From: Lumbricus rubellus
Taxonomy: Eukaryota; Annelida; Clitellata; Crassiclitellata; Lumbricidae
Assembly: GCA_945859605.1 (NCBI GenBank)
Contig: OX243822.1
Span: 15,659,662 to 15,723,661, forward strand
Length of the DNA: 64,000 bases
Direction of reading: 5' to 3'
Both the position numbers and the translations under genes were made by a program. Of this stretch, positions 1-10,442 are shown in pieces; the stretch's first letter is position 1, and every line of letters begins with the position of its first letter. A model generated the notes under the pieces. It ran no database searches and was not told the DNA's origin. It saw only the letters and a program-made list of their open reading frames with translations.

Positions 1-197
1 CGGGAAAAACGGGAAGCATTCTCTGTTTCACGATGTCACCTCGTTCATGCGCAGCGTAGATTTTTCGAATCGGCTTATCATCATTCGACGAAGCTGAGGT
101 TATTCTTATTCCGTTCGAATCATTCGATGTGGTTCAGAGCGCAGACAATGAAGTGTCTTTGAAAAGTTCTAATGTCCAGGACTTTCTACCGAGGTAA
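1..197 (+). pseudogene. ART exon, 3' part (window-edge copy)
   Basis: This is the same sequence as 8,029-8,225. It contains the end of the ADP-ribosyltransferase fold, an in-frame TAG at 57-59, then the catalytic E-x-E region (DEAEVILIPFESF) and a TAA at 195-197. The R and S motifs would lie upstream of the window. Because the TAG is shared with the other copy, it predates the duplication. See the 7,806-8,225 entry for the full domain. Confidence 0.8.
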
Positions 198-254
198 TTA
201 ACATTTTAGATCTGATTGATATTATCTAATAGAATTAGAATCCGTTCGAATTTC

Positions 255-713
255 TTAGATCGAATTTGCTGAGCACTTTAACCAGTTGCTTACTGTGCGG
301 CTTTGTAACCAGAACATTTGGGCAGCACAAGAATGCCTTGAAGTAACGATTCTCAAAAGTGTGCCGTCGTCACCTGCAAATCCTTTTGCTACGTCTGGGT
401 CTTGCGACGTAGACGTAAGCGTTTTGAAACAATTTCTGTTCGCTCTTGGTCTAATCAGTCTTACACTGAGGCCTCTGTAAAGAACAGTTCCGGCTTCAAG
501 AGGTTTTGTGCAAGCAATCTTGTGAAGTGCAGATAACAAGAGGGACGTGTAAATAATGTACGGTTTGAAATGCATATTCGCACACGCCAAGTTGAACTCA
601 CGAAAGAATGCTTTGGAATTCGAATCATCAGTATACATTATCGCCACCACGGAATGCAATCGACTCAGACCTGGAATCAGAGGCCTCCAGGGGTCTGCTT
701 GCCACGAGATACA
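255..713 (-). pseudogene. Mono-ADP-ribosyltransferase (ART) fragment, inverted
   Basis: The minus-strand frame is open from just after a TGA at 714-716 down to 255. It reads as the front two thirds of an R-S-E ART (NAD:arginine ADP-ribosyltransferase family): HSVVAIMYTDD and FFREFNLACANMH, then the Arg motif GTVLYRGLS, then the Ser motif KTLTSTS followed by DVAKGFAG. There is no credible ATG (the track-style start is TTG), so it reads as an internal exon or remnant. After SCAAQMFWLQ the homology stops at a breakpoint near 285, and the catalytic E-x-E block is missing, so this copy could not be catalytic. It lies opposite to the USP exons around it and to the ART exon at 7,806. The protein is identical to its twin at 8,283-8,741. 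Confidence 0.8.
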
Positions 714-754
714 TCACTTTTCAGCAGATACAATATGCTGCTAAGCCTTGGTTA

Positions 755-969
755 GCGCCTTGCATAGCTGCCAATAGTTAAATTCGACTCCTGTAAAATA
801 ACTTACATTCATGTTATAAATTGTAATCATACTGCGTTGGGCCAGTTTGAAATTAAAAGGCGAAGATTGTCATTGTTTACAACATCTTTAGGTCATGTTA
901 CTTGAAAATGACCATTTTATAAGAACGAAATGTGTATATAAATTCTAGGAGTGCATGTTGTTATTGTAG
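755..969 (+). repeat. Intron-plus-exon remnant unit upstream of USP His exons
   Basis: A block running from about 'ttagcgccttgcatag' to an acceptor TAG precedes His-box exons here. It recurs at 2,071-2,293, at 14,950-15,174, in diverged form at 20,820-21,055, and in copy 2. Its middle ('tttgaaattaaaa') matches the 3' end of the intact USP exon at 21,375-21,533, so the unit is best read as a decayed copy of that exon plus the intron leading to the His exon. This explains why it travels with the His exon. Confidence 0.6.
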
Positions 970-1056
970 AGACATGTCCAAGATATGACCTGTATGCAGC
1001 CATCTATCATTCCAGTACGCGCATCAGCGGCCACTACTGGGCGACTTGCAGGAATG
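970..1056 (+). pseudogene. USP His-box exon, 3' truncated
   Basis: After acceptor TAG (967-969) the frame reads CPRYDLYAAIYHS, then GHYWATCRNE, the C-terminal His box of C19 ubiquitin-specific proteases (consensus YxLxAvxxHxG..GHYxAyxrn). The catalytic His of GHY is present. Homology to the other His exons stops abruptly at about 1,057, removing the W..ND part and the donor, so this is a truncated exon. Confidence 0.7.
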
Positions 1057-2290
1057 AGCTCAGGTTTTTATTAAACGAAGATATATATCGTAGGTTGATT
1101 CTTACTGGAAAGTAATATTTCTATCCATCACACAGTGGTTACCAAGTGATAGTGGAATACAATGAAAGAAAACCCAAGAAGCCATCTACAGCGATTTGAC
1201 CAATTTTTTCTTATTTAACAGCTTTAACGTACAAGCTCAGCCAGGGCTGTACATGAGGGTATACGCATACCATACTTGACTCAGAAAGATAAAGGAAAAA
1301 AGTGAATAAAAAGAAAATGAGCTGATTTTGTCGGAAAAATTTTCCCAGTAAAAGGCAATTTTTTCCTGTACTCGCCTCACAATTTACCAGTACAACACTG
1401 AGCTCAAAATGATGCTATAGAAAGTGCTAACAAGATTTTTTCTAGCTGTAATTGATTGCGCTTCTGGTAGAGTTACTGATCTCACAAACATGGGTTATGT
1501 TAACACACAAAAAGCTTTCTACACGTGGGTGTGGGTGTGTGTGCATGCGCTCGTACATGAAAAATAATTGTAAGACACCTTTGAAAAATCTTACAGGGAT
1601 GCTTGTAAGTTTCTTAGGTCATTACTGAATTATTTACCATTTGCCTTGTCTGTTCAGTCTTTAAATCTTTGTGTGTTATGAACGATTGACAATTAGTTAA
1701 ATTCTCTTTTGTCTGGATATTAACCCTCTGGGCATAGATGTGATTATGATTGGTTTGGTGTGCCATTGGCCTATACTATTATTACGTGTATTAGAGTAAG
1801 CAGACTGTGGCACTATTGAATTTGTAATTAAGGAATAATTATTTCTTTAGCATTACTATTAGAAAAATGACGACAGTTGTAGCCAGAGAATGTCAGAACA
1901 ATGCTGATGCATTTAATTAAATTGCATTGAACTGGTTTAACTGGGGCTGGATTTAGGCTAATGGGAACACATTCAAAGAGTGCACGGGCGCGGGATTGCT
2001 TCCCACTACCTCACAAAGGTCCGCTGTGCCTTCCATTTGGCAGATAGCAGTGATAAACTGAGCAGTAGGGCTTGGTTAGCGCCTTGCATAGCTGCCAATA
2101 GTTAAATTCGACTCCCGTAAAATAACTTCCAGTCATGCTATAAATTGTAATCATACTGCGTTGGGCCGTTTTGAAATTAAAAGGCGAAGATTGTTATTGT
2201 GTTCAACATCTTTAAGTCATGTTACTTGAAACTGGCTATTTCATAAGAACGAAATGTATATATAAATTCTATGAGTGAATGTTGTTATTG
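1057..2290. other. Intronic or rearranged DNA without a gene
   Basis: I find no long frame with family resemblance here. The stretch has an AT-rich unique part (1,060-1,850). It then has a segment (about 1,840-2,290) that recurs diverged at 14,757-15,174 and leads into the next His exon. A short GT-rich run lies at 1,526-1,545. Confidence 0.5.
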
Positions 2291-2293
2291 TAG

Positions 2294-2414
2294 AGCCACG
2301 TCCAAGATATGACCTGTATGCAGCCATTTATTATTCGCAAACTCGCAGCAGCGGCCGGTACTGGGCGACTTGCAGGAATGAATTCAACGACTGGCACACT
2401 TACAACGACGCAAA
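2294..2414 (+). pseudogene. USP His-box exon with catalytic His replaced by Arg
   Basis: Acceptor TAG lies at 2,291-2,293 and a GTGACC donor at 2,415. In phase-1 entry frame it reads PRYDLYAAIYYSQTRSSG, then RYWATCRNEFNDWHTYNDAK. The fold signature and the downstream W..ND motif are kept. The His of GHY is Arg (cgg instead of cac), which should abolish the Cys-His pair. The exon is otherwise open with both splice sites, so it could belong to an inactive USP paralogue or to a pseudogene. Confidence 0.7.
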
Positions 2415-3406
2415 GTGACCATTTTATTTGCATTTATAACCTTAAAAACTGTGTGGCTTGTGGCACTGTACTATTACAACATGTATATAAATATATATAT
2501 ATGTGTGTGTGCATTTTTTCACAAGAGGTCAATGTTTTCTCTGAAGAAGATAGTGTTGATTGTTTTTAACATCCCACATGACGATATGTAACCAAGTGTA
2601 TTACATTTATCTGGGAGCCTTCGAGGACTTCCTATAAAGTTGTGTAATCAAATGTATTGGCAGTGCTGCTTAGTTTAAATTTATTCATATAGGTCCTCCA
2701 TTTATATGTATGTTAAAGTGCTAACTACGGTAAGCAATATGGATAAGTAAGAATGAAAACAACTACAAGAGGGCATCATGGCTAGTGCAAAGGTTAATTG
2801 GATTCAAGGAGGTAAGCATGCAGAAGTCTTTTGAATGCATGAAGACTAAAGATATGTCATAACTCTTGAGGAAGAGCATTTCAGATAAGAGGGCCCATAA
2901 TCACTATAGAACATTTCTGTAGGTTAATTAATTATTCGCTTACTATTTGTTAAATGAGAGTGCAAGTTCGAGATAGAGAATGCAATAAGGAACCAATATG
3001 GAGCCATGGATGACTTCGGTTCTCATGGAATCACGTCTAAACAGCTCCTGATTACATTTTGCATTTAATTAAAAAATTTGCAGTTGGTATTAGCAAGAGG
3101 GGAGATAACTTTTCAACCAGGAGAAAGGGATTCCACTAATCCCATAATTGCTTTTCAATTGTAAAATTAAATTTCATGATTCACAGTATCAGTAAGCTTT
3201 ACTTAGACCTGGGAATATGCCTATGAAAATTTGTTGCTGTCAACAGCCTCCGTAATTTGGTTATGTTTATCTGTAAGCGACGTGACTCTGGCCTTTTTTC
3301 TAATGGTTCAGCAAATGTGTATCAACTTCTGCTGCTTTTATTGCATGATTTTATGGGATATTATCCCTCTTTGAGGATGTGCTGAAGATTTGATTGGTGT
3401 TTTCAG
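2415..3406. other. Introns and a possible upstream exon remnant
   Basis: I see no clear gene. At 2,776-2,812 there is a short block beginning 'catcatggctagtgcaaagg' and ending at a GTAAGC donor. It recurs diverged at 5,446 and 17,658 and may be a remnant of the exon that precedes the Cys-box exon. Confidence 0.4.
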
Positions 3407-3506
3407 TGTTCACTGAATGCTGTAATGCAAGCTCTCTCAAACACCATTCCGTTGCGAGATTTCTTGTTAACAACCAATCAAGATTCTCAACCAATCATGA
3501 TTAAAG
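3407..3506 (+). pseudogene. USP Cys-box exon 1
   Basis: The exon starts directly after ttttcag with TGT, the catalytic Cys. It reads CSLNAVMQALSNT, then IPLRDFLLTTNQ, matching the USP Cys box (CxLNsvLQaLsNtxpLRdy). The donor is G|GTCAGC and the exon is 100 bp, ending in phase 1. That phase fits the next exon type, which enters with two bases to complete an Ala codon. The preceding exon should end with a GNT-like motif in phase 0, and none was securely found. Confidence 0.72.
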
Positions 3507-3876
3507 GTCAGCATCGGCTTATTATTAATCAGTTATTTACTACTAGTATTATTAATTGGTAACCTTTATCACACAAGTGTCTAATGCCCAAGGCTTTTCA
3601 ACTGATGGTGTGCCAAAGCCATTAATAAGAGGATCAGAGCCATTGAGACATGGAGATAGCCTATGATCAGTGTTAAGTTGAAGACGAAAAGATACGACAC
3701 CAAACGAATGAGCTGTTAACAGCCTCCGTAATTTGGTTATGTTTATCTATGTTTATCTGGCCTTTTTCTAATGGTTCAGCAAATGTGGATCAACTACTGC
3801 TTCATTTATTGCTTGATTTTATGAGTATGTTTATCTCTCATTGAGGATGTGCTGAAGACTTGATTGGTGTTTTCAG

Positions 3877-3979
3877 TGCTCATTGAACGCAACTGTCCAG
3901 GTTTTATCAAACACATACCCACTTCGGGACTACTGCCTGGACAAATTATCGGAGTTCAATGACAGTACTACGCTACAAG
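3877..3979 (+). pseudogene. USP Cys-box exon 2
   Basis: A second Cys-box exon lies only 371 bp downstream of the first. It has the same acceptor context, TGC for the Cys, CSLNATVQVLSNTYPLRDYC, and donor G|GTCAGC, and it ends in phase 1. Two alternative first catalytic exons in series without an intervening linker exon imply exon duplication, either as remnants or as mutually exclusive exons. Confidence 0.72.
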
Positions 3980-4565
3980 GTCAGCATCAACTTATTATTA
4001 ATCAGATATTTGTTACTATTATTATCAATTGGTAATCTTTATCACACAAGTGTCTATTGGCAAAGGGTTTTCAACTGATGGTGCACAGAAGCCCTTAATC
4101 AGAGGATCAGAGCCACTGAGACATGGAGAAAGCTTATGACCAGTGTTAAGTTTAAGACGAAAAGACACGACACCAAACGAATGAGTGCAATGGGCTTCGA
4201 TATTATTGTACACTTGAAAATATTTATCTGGTGCTCGTGCGTTGATTCTTCTGAATGTGCAGGTAACTGGGGAAAAAAATTAGCATTCAAATGTTTGCCA
4301 AATGAGATGACAAAGGGAACCTTCGAAGTTGGCATAGAATTGTAAAGTTTACAGTCTAACTTCGTTATTAGGTATTGTACACACAACATTGATAAACAGT
4401 CTTTCTTGGAACACTGGGATATGAACCGAGGATACAGTCTCGCGCAGCAACATTGGTAACACTGAAAGAGATTCAATTTCGTCGAATAATTTGAACCATG
4501 AGTAGAGGGATGACTGCGTGGATCAGTGTAAAACAGCAGTCAGCTTTTAATTGTTCCATTTCTAG

Positions 4566-4683
4566 CCTTTGCTCAGCTCAGGAAGGAGATGTGGCTTTCA
4601 GAAAAATCAACATTTGTCGATTCAGCTGCCTCCAGCATTAAAACCATTCTGCAAAACCGATTCAGTTTGTTCCGCAATGAGCG
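4566..4683 (+). pseudogene. USP second exon (FAQL..MW helix block)
   Basis: The exon lies between tttctag and a GTAAGA donor. It completes an Ala codon and reads AFAQLRKEMWLSEKST, then SIKTILQNRFSLFRNE. It corresponds to the helix after the Cys box in USPs (A-f-xxL-xxxLW) and to the exon at 18,993-19,111. It is one base shorter than that one (118 versus 119 bp), so it exits in phase 2 instead of phase 0. If the next exon is the phase-0 REEDAG exon, this copy is frameshifted. Confidence 0.65.
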
Positions 4684-4689
4684 GTAAGA

Positions 4690-5440
4690 AGGGATCACTT
4701 CTCATATTGTTTCTTCTGATAATATTTCGAAAATTATATGATGACACAGCTTCTGCAGATACTGATGCAGATTTCTAGCAGTAGAATGGCTTGAATTCTT
4801 AGACATTTATCAGATTATATGCAACATAACTTACATTGGCTGTCGATTGCTGATTGCGTATGCTATGTACATGATTCTTATGATTTCCTATGATTGATAC
4901 TGCTATTCAATACATAAGTTGGCTGTTTGTTCCGGTCTCCAAGAATTCGAGTCAATCCAGACAGGCGGGTAGTTTTTCTATCGAGGCTTTTCAGGTCTGT
5001 CGGGTCATTTTCTACTGACACATTGACCTCGATCAATCACATATTGCTCCAAGAATCCAGATAGTTTTGATAGAACTTTACAATGAATAGTTTTGCAGAA
5101 TCGAAAGACTGGCTGAAATTAACAAAGTGATACTTTATTGCGAAAAATATTAACTGGAGTAATGGGCCAAAGGAGACTTGAAGGCATGTACCCGTAAGTT
5201 TTGCTGTAAGGACCCCAGATTGAAATTAGCCATCAGCCAGATTGAGGTTATCTGACATGATTGTTATTAATTTAGGGAAATATGCAATTATAGATAGAAG
5301 TAATTTGTTTATTTAAATCAGTAGATTTTGGTGACTGCTTGTGATCCTCACAGCCGGATTAGAAGATAGAGGATAATTATACATGCAAGAAAATTAACTA
5401 TAAGAATTATTGGTAAATATGACTGAAAACAAATAGACGA
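4690..5440. other. No gene seen; intron-like
   Basis: This is AT-rich sequence after the second-exon copy. A homologue of its first part follows the intact exon at 19,112. I see no REEDAG exon here, so the gene copy is interrupted. Confidence 0.4.
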
Positions 5441-5447
5441 GGGCATC

Positions 5448-5610
5448 ATGGCTAGTGGCTTGTCTGACGGTTACTATGCTGCCTCTATTGGTAACAATGG
5501 TAAGATGCCATCTTTTGGAGAAAAAGAGCTACTTGCTTTTTCAAACACTATTCCGTTTCGAGATTTCTTGTTAACAACCCATCAAGATTCTCAATCAATC
5601 ATGATTAACG
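5448..5610 (+). pseudogene. Candidate USP N-terminal exon fused to a Cys-box exon lacking Cys
   Basis: An open frame starts with ATG and reads SDGYYAASIGNNG, which resembles the start of USP domains (G..NIGNT). A donor-like GTAAGA follows. Without a stop, the frame then runs through about 40 unrelated bases into the tail of a Cys-box exon (AFSNTIPFRDFLL) ending at G|GTCAGC. The catalytic Cys and the following SLN are absent, so a deletion has joined exon 1, some intron and the back half of exon 2. The N-terminal assignment is tentative because the donor phase does not match the Cys exon entry. Confidence 0.5.
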
Positions 5611-5979
5611 GTCAGCATCAGCTTATTATTAATCAGTTATTTACTACTAGTATTAATAATTGGTAACCTTTATAACACAAGTGTCTAATGCCCAAGGCTT
5701 TTCAGCAGATGGGGCACCAAAACCATTAATCAGAGGATCAGAGCCATTGAGACACGGAGATAACCTATTAAGTTGAAGACGAAAAGATACGACACCAAAC
5801 GACTGAGCTGTCTACAGCCTCCGTAATTTGGTTATGTTTATCTATAAGCGACAGGGCTCTGGCCTTTTTTCTAATGGTTCAGCAAATGTGTATCAACTGC
5901 TGCTTCCTTTACTGCTTTATTTTATGAGTATGTTTATCTCTCATTGAGGAAGTGTTGAAGATCTGATTGGTGTTTTCAG

Positions 5980-6070
5980 TGTTCATTGAACGTGGCAATT
6001 CAAATCCTGTCAAACACATATCCACTTCGGGACTACTGTCTGAATAAAATATCGAAGATGAATCAGTTCT
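5980..6070 (+). pseudogene. USP Cys-box exon, truncated at an inversion breakpoint
   Basis: After ttttcag the exon reads CSLNVAIQILSNTYPLRDYC, then LNKISKMNQF. At about 6,069 it runs straight into the inverted ART fragment, at a short repeat of 'cttactgtg'. An intact continuation of the same exon type survives at 15,175-15,324. The exon therefore lost its donor when ART sequence was joined to it. Confidence 0.7.
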
Positions 6071-6071
6071 T

Positions 6072-6502
6072 ACTGTGCTTACTGTGCGGCTTTGTAACCA
6101 GAACATTTGGGCAGCACAAGAATGCTTTGAAGTAACGATTCTCAAAAGTGTGCCGTCGTCACCTGCAAATCATTTTGCTACGTCTGGGTCTTGCGACGTA
6201 GATGTAAGCGTTTTGAAACAAATTCTGTTCGCTCTTGGTCTAATCAGTCTTACACTGAGGCCTCTGTAAAGAACAGTTCCGGCTTCAAGAGGTTTTGTGC
6301 AAGCAATCTTGTGAAGTGCAGATAACAAGAGGGACGTGTAAATAATGTACGGTTTGAAATGCATATTCGCACACGCCAAGTTGAACTCACGAAAGAATGC
6401 TTTGGAATTCGAATCATCAGTATACATTATCGCCACCATGGAATGCAATCGACTCAGACCTGGAATCAGAGGCCTCCAGGGGTCTGCTTGCCACGAGATA
6501 CA
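6072..6502 (-). pseudogene. ART fragment, inverted, with nonsense codon
   Basis: This is a second copy of the ART fragment at 255-713, including LYRGLS and LTSTS. The Gly of KGFAG is replaced by TGA (6,170-6,172 on this strand), which breaks the frame between the Ser motif and the next strand. The E-x-E block is absent, as in the first copy. Its 3' edge is the junction with the Cys exon at about 6,070, and its far side continues to a different flank from copy 1 ('tttatatggcatcc'). Confidence 0.8.
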
Positions 6503-6590
6503 TCACTTTTCAGCAGGTACAATATGCTGCTAAGCTTTGGTTTATATGGCATCCTAATGAACTTGAAGGAATTATTGACGGTCACTAACC

Positions 6591-6662
6591 ATGTACATAC
6601 ATACAATCATACATGCATCATACGTACATACATACATACCATACATACATAACATACATACA
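6591..6662. repeat. CATAC microsatellite
   Basis: An irregular run of cata/catac units ends near 6,662. The twin at 14,619-14,703 is 13 bp longer and is the largest length difference between the two tandem copies. Confidence 0.85.
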
Positions 6663-6717
6663 TTGTGTCTGTTTTTAAAAAGACTTCTTCTCAGGTGACA
6701 ATAAATGATTGTTTGAA

Positions 6718-7800
6718 GACCGACACGATCATGGATGGTAGCAACAAGCCCATAAGTCAAATACAGGTACCTGGTTTTGAAAATATTTTTAGTGTTATAT
6801 AGCTTTGTTGTATGAGGTCCTGTGGTAGGCTCAACGATCTGGAATGGATCCACAGAACCCTTTCATAATTTGTCATTTAATATTTAAAAAAGGCAAGCGC
6901 AGAGAACACCTCCGAGTATGCTTCTTGAAGAGGTGCTATGTGAATTCTGAAAATAATCGAATGAATGTTCTGTACTAACTAGGGCGATAGATTTATTCAA
7001 TTACTAATCAGTTAATCGTTAAAATTTTTATTGATTAATTTTGGCTTGTTCGATTAATTTGTTAAAACTCGTTTCACTTTATCGAGCTGTCCATTTCTGT
7101 GGTAAACAATATGGCGAACAATGATAGTGTATAGAGTTCAATTCATTCATTCTATGGATTTACATAGAGCCCCTTAGCAACCTACTGGGAAAGACTGCCA
7201 GCTCAGCCACTCATTGTTGCACTTAGGGTAAATGTTTATGGAAAAGTTGAATATCGTGATAAAGTGATTGTCTTCATTGCAATAGCTGACTCATTTATCA
7301 TGGTTCAAACACATTGCTGATGTATTACCATCAGCATATGAAATTATTGAAGTTCACTTGTATACTATAGAAAAAAATAGTAGCTGATTCAGTTACTACA
7401 CTCTCTACTCAGGGGCAGATTCAAGATATTTTGATATCCTGAATTAATGGTAGGTATGCATTAGAAATGACCATGCCTTTCTATGTCTGCCCTCTGCTTC
7501 ATGGCATAATCTCATCGTATCAAACGAGTTTCTGCTGTTCTTGCCTTTTGCCAGAAATGCTCGAGTTGCGGAACTAAACAGAAGAGCACTAAATAGATCC
7601 TGTTCAAAAGGATGCCTCGTGTTGGCATTATGTATCCTTGAATTTGCATTTTCGAATATGCATGTATAAACATACTGTTACGTACATGCAAATGGATGCA
7701 CAATAGCATTAGCACATATTTATGTACATACCTAAATCAGCTGATGGTGCTCCAAAATGAATCACAGAGAAGCTGCTTATGGTGATAACGATTTGAAAGT
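6718..7800. other. Spacer between the tandem copies
   Basis: This 1.3-kb interval occurs once. It has AT-rich sequence with a 'taatcaattaat'-type stretch (6,990-7,060) that resembles the intronic sequence at 17,060-17,130 and 20,060-20,110. I see no coding block until the ART exon. Confidence 0.5.
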
Positions 7801-7805
7801 GGTAA

Positions 7806-8225
7806 GTTTACAACACAGCTTGTCGCACAATGAACTGGTCTCCGTACGTAATATACACGAATCTCTTAATGTCCGCTATAAAAAAGATTTCACAGTGGCA
7901 CCCCTTGGAAGAGGATGCAGTTTTATATAGGGGACTGAGTGCCCCAGTTGAGGCTCCCACACAGAATACGGTGTACTTCAAAACTATAACGTCCACCAGT
8001 CTGAGCTACAGTGTGGCCAAAGGGTTTGCGGGAAAAACGGGAAGCATTCTCTGTTTCACGATGTCACCTCGTTCATGCGCAGCGTAGATTTTTCGAATCG
8101 GCTTATCATCATTCGACGAAGCTGAGGTTATTCTTATTCCGTTCGAATCATTCGATGTGGTTCAGAGCGCAGACAATGAAGTGTCTTTGAAAAGTTCTAA
8201 TGTCCAGGACTTTCTACCGAGGTAA
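7806..8225 (+). pseudogene. R-S-E ADP-ribosyltransferase domain with one in-frame stop
   Basis: This is the most complete ART in the window. In one frame it reads YNTACRTMNWSPYVIYTNLL, the Arg motif AVLYRGLS, the Ser motif TITSTSLS and VAKGFAG. A TAG follows at 8,085-8,087. The same frame then continues with SSFDEAEVILIPFESFDV to TAA at 8,223. E-A-E matches the E-x-E of arginine-specific ARTs. Since homology continues in frame beyond the TAG, the stop is a single nonsense change, or is read through or edited. Open frame begins after TAA 7,803, next to a perfect GTAAGT at 7,802, so the true 5' exon border is unclear. ARTs of this family transfer ADP-ribose from NAD+ to proteins; there is no signal peptide in this exon. 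Confidence 0.82.
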
Positions 8226-8282
8226 TTAACATTTTAGATCTGATTGATATTATCTAATAGAATTAGAATCCGTTCGAATTTC

Positions 8283-8741
8283 TTAGATCGAATTTGCTGA
8301 GCACTTTAACCAGTTGCTTACTGTGCGGCTTTGTAACCAGAACATTTGGGCAGCACAAGAATGCCTTGAAGTAACGATTCTCAAAAGTGTGCCGTCGTCA
8401 CCTGCAAATCCTTTTGCTACGTCTGGGTCTTGCGACGTAGACGTAAGCGTTTTGAAACAATTTCTGTTCGCTCTTGGTCTAATCAGTCTTACACTGAGGC
8501 CTCTGTAAAGAACAGTTCCGGCTTCAAGAGGTTTTGTGCAAGCAATCTTGTGAAGTGCAGATAACAAGAGGGACGTGTAAATAATGTACGGTTTGAAATG
8601 CATATTCGCACACGCCAAGTTGAACTCACGAAAGAATGCTTTGGAATTCGAATCATCAGTATACATTATCGCCACCACGGAATGCAATCGACTCAGACCT
8701 GGAATCAGAGGCCTCCAGGGGTCTGCTTGCCACGAGATACA
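8283..8741 (-). pseudogene. ART fragment, inverted (twin of 255-713)
   Basis: The protein is identical to the fragment at 255-713, with YRG and STS motifs present, the E-x-E block absent and no ATG start. Confidence 0.8.
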
Positions 8742-8997
8742 TCACTTTTCAGCAGATACAATATGCTGCTAAGCCTTGGTTAGCGCCTTGCATAGCTGCC
8801 AATAGTTAAATTCGACTCCTGTAAAATAACTTACATTCATGTTATAAATTGTAATCATACTGCGTTGGGCCAGTTTGAAATTAAAAGGCGAAGATTGTCA
8901 TTGTTTACAACATCTTTAGGTCATGTTACTTGAAAATGACCATTTTATAAGAACGAAATGTGTATATAAATTCTAGGAGTGCATGTTGTTATTGTAG

Positions 8998-9084
8998 AGA
9001 CATGTCCAAGATATGACCTGTATGCAGCCATCTATCATTCCAGTACGCGCATCAGCGGCCACTACTGGGCGACTTGCAGGAATG
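8998..9084 (+). pseudogene. USP His-box exon, truncated (twin of 970)
   Basis: GHYWATCRNE is kept, and the exon is truncated at the same base as its twin. Confidence 0.7.
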
Positions 9085-10321
9085 AGCTCAGGTTTTTATT
9101 AAACGAAGATATATATCGTAGGTTGATTCTTACTGGAAAGTAATATTTCTATCCATCACACAGTGGTTACCAAGTGATAGTGGAATACAATGAAAGAAAA
9201 CCCAAGAAGCCATCTACAGCGATTTGACCAATTTTTTCTTATTTAACAGCTTTAACGTACAAGCTCAGCCAGGGCTGTACATGAGGGTATACGCATACCA
9301 TACTTGACTCAGAAAGATAAAGGAAAAAAGTGAATAAAAAGAAAATGAGCTGATTTTGTCGGAAAAATTTTCCCAGTAAAAGGCAATTTTTTCCTGTACT
9401 CGCCTCACAATTTACCAGTACAACACTGAGCTCAAAATGATGCTATAGAAAGTGCTAACAAGATTTTTTCTAGCTGTAATTGATTGCGCTTCTGGTAGAG
9501 TTACTGATCTCACAAACATGGGTTATGTTAACACACAAAAAGCTTTCTACACGTGGGTGTGGGTGTGTGTGCATGCGCTCGTACATGAAAAATAATTGTA
9601 AGACACCTTTGAAAAATCTTACAGGGATGCTTGTAAGTTTCTTAGGTCATTACTGAATTATTTACCATTTGCCTTGTCTGTTCAGTCTTTAAATCTTTGT
9701 GTGTTATGAACGATTGACAATTAGTTAAATTCTCTTTTGTCTGGATATTAACCCTCTGGGCATAGATGTGATTATGATTGGTTTGGTGTGCCATTGGCCT
9801 ATACTATTATTACGTGTATTAGAGTAAGCAGACTGTGGCACTATTGAATTTGTAATTAAGGAATAATTATTTCTTTAGCATTACTATTAGAAAAATGACG
9901 ACAGTTGTAGCCAGAGAATGTCAGAACAATGCTGATGCATTTAATTAAATTGCATTGAACTGGTTTAACTGGGGCTGGATTTAGGCTAATGGGAACACAT
10001 TCAAAGAGTGCACGGGCGCGGGATTGCTTCCCACTACCTCACAAAGGTCCGCTGTGCCTTCCATTTGGCAGATAGCAGTGATAAACTGAGCAGTAGGGCT
10101 TGGTTAGCGCCTTGCATAGCTGCCAATAGTTAAATTCGACTCCCGTAAAATAACTTCCAGTCATGCTATAAATTGTAATCATACTGCGTTGGGCCGTTTT
10201 GAAATTAAAAGGCGAAGATTGTTATTGTGTTCAACATCTTTAAGTCATGTTACTTGAAACTGGCTATTTCATAAGAACGAAATGTATATATAAATTCTAT
10301 GAGTGAATGTTGTTATTGTAG

Positions 10322-10442
10322 AGCCACGTCCAAGATATGACCTGTATGCAGCCATTTATTATTCGCAAACTCGCAGCAGCGGCCGGTACTGGGCGACTTG
10401 CAGGAATGAATTCAACGACTGGCACACTTACAACGACGCAAA
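10322..10442 (+). pseudogene. USP His-box exon with His to Arg (twin of 2,294)
   Basis: The same GRY substitution and open exon are present, so the change predates the duplication. Confidence 0.7.

Larger units (their letters stand above)
1..6717 (+). repeat. Left copy of an 8,028-bp-period tandem duplication
   Basis: Bases 1-6,717 recur at 8,029-14,758 in the same order and orientation. The shift is 8,028 bp, growing to 8,041 after a 13-bp expansion of a catac microsatellite. About a dozen single-base differences were seen by eye, so identity is well above 99 percent. The 1.3 kb at 6,718-8,028 is not repeated after the right copy, and the left copy continues off the window. The unit carries two inverted ART fragments and several USP exons. 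Either this is a very recent segmental duplication or an assembler placed two alleles in tandem. Confidence 0.95.

Noticed and set aside
286..480. Plus-strand ORF (and twins at 6,075, 8,314 and 14,103)
   Set aside because: Shadow of the minus-strand ART frame.
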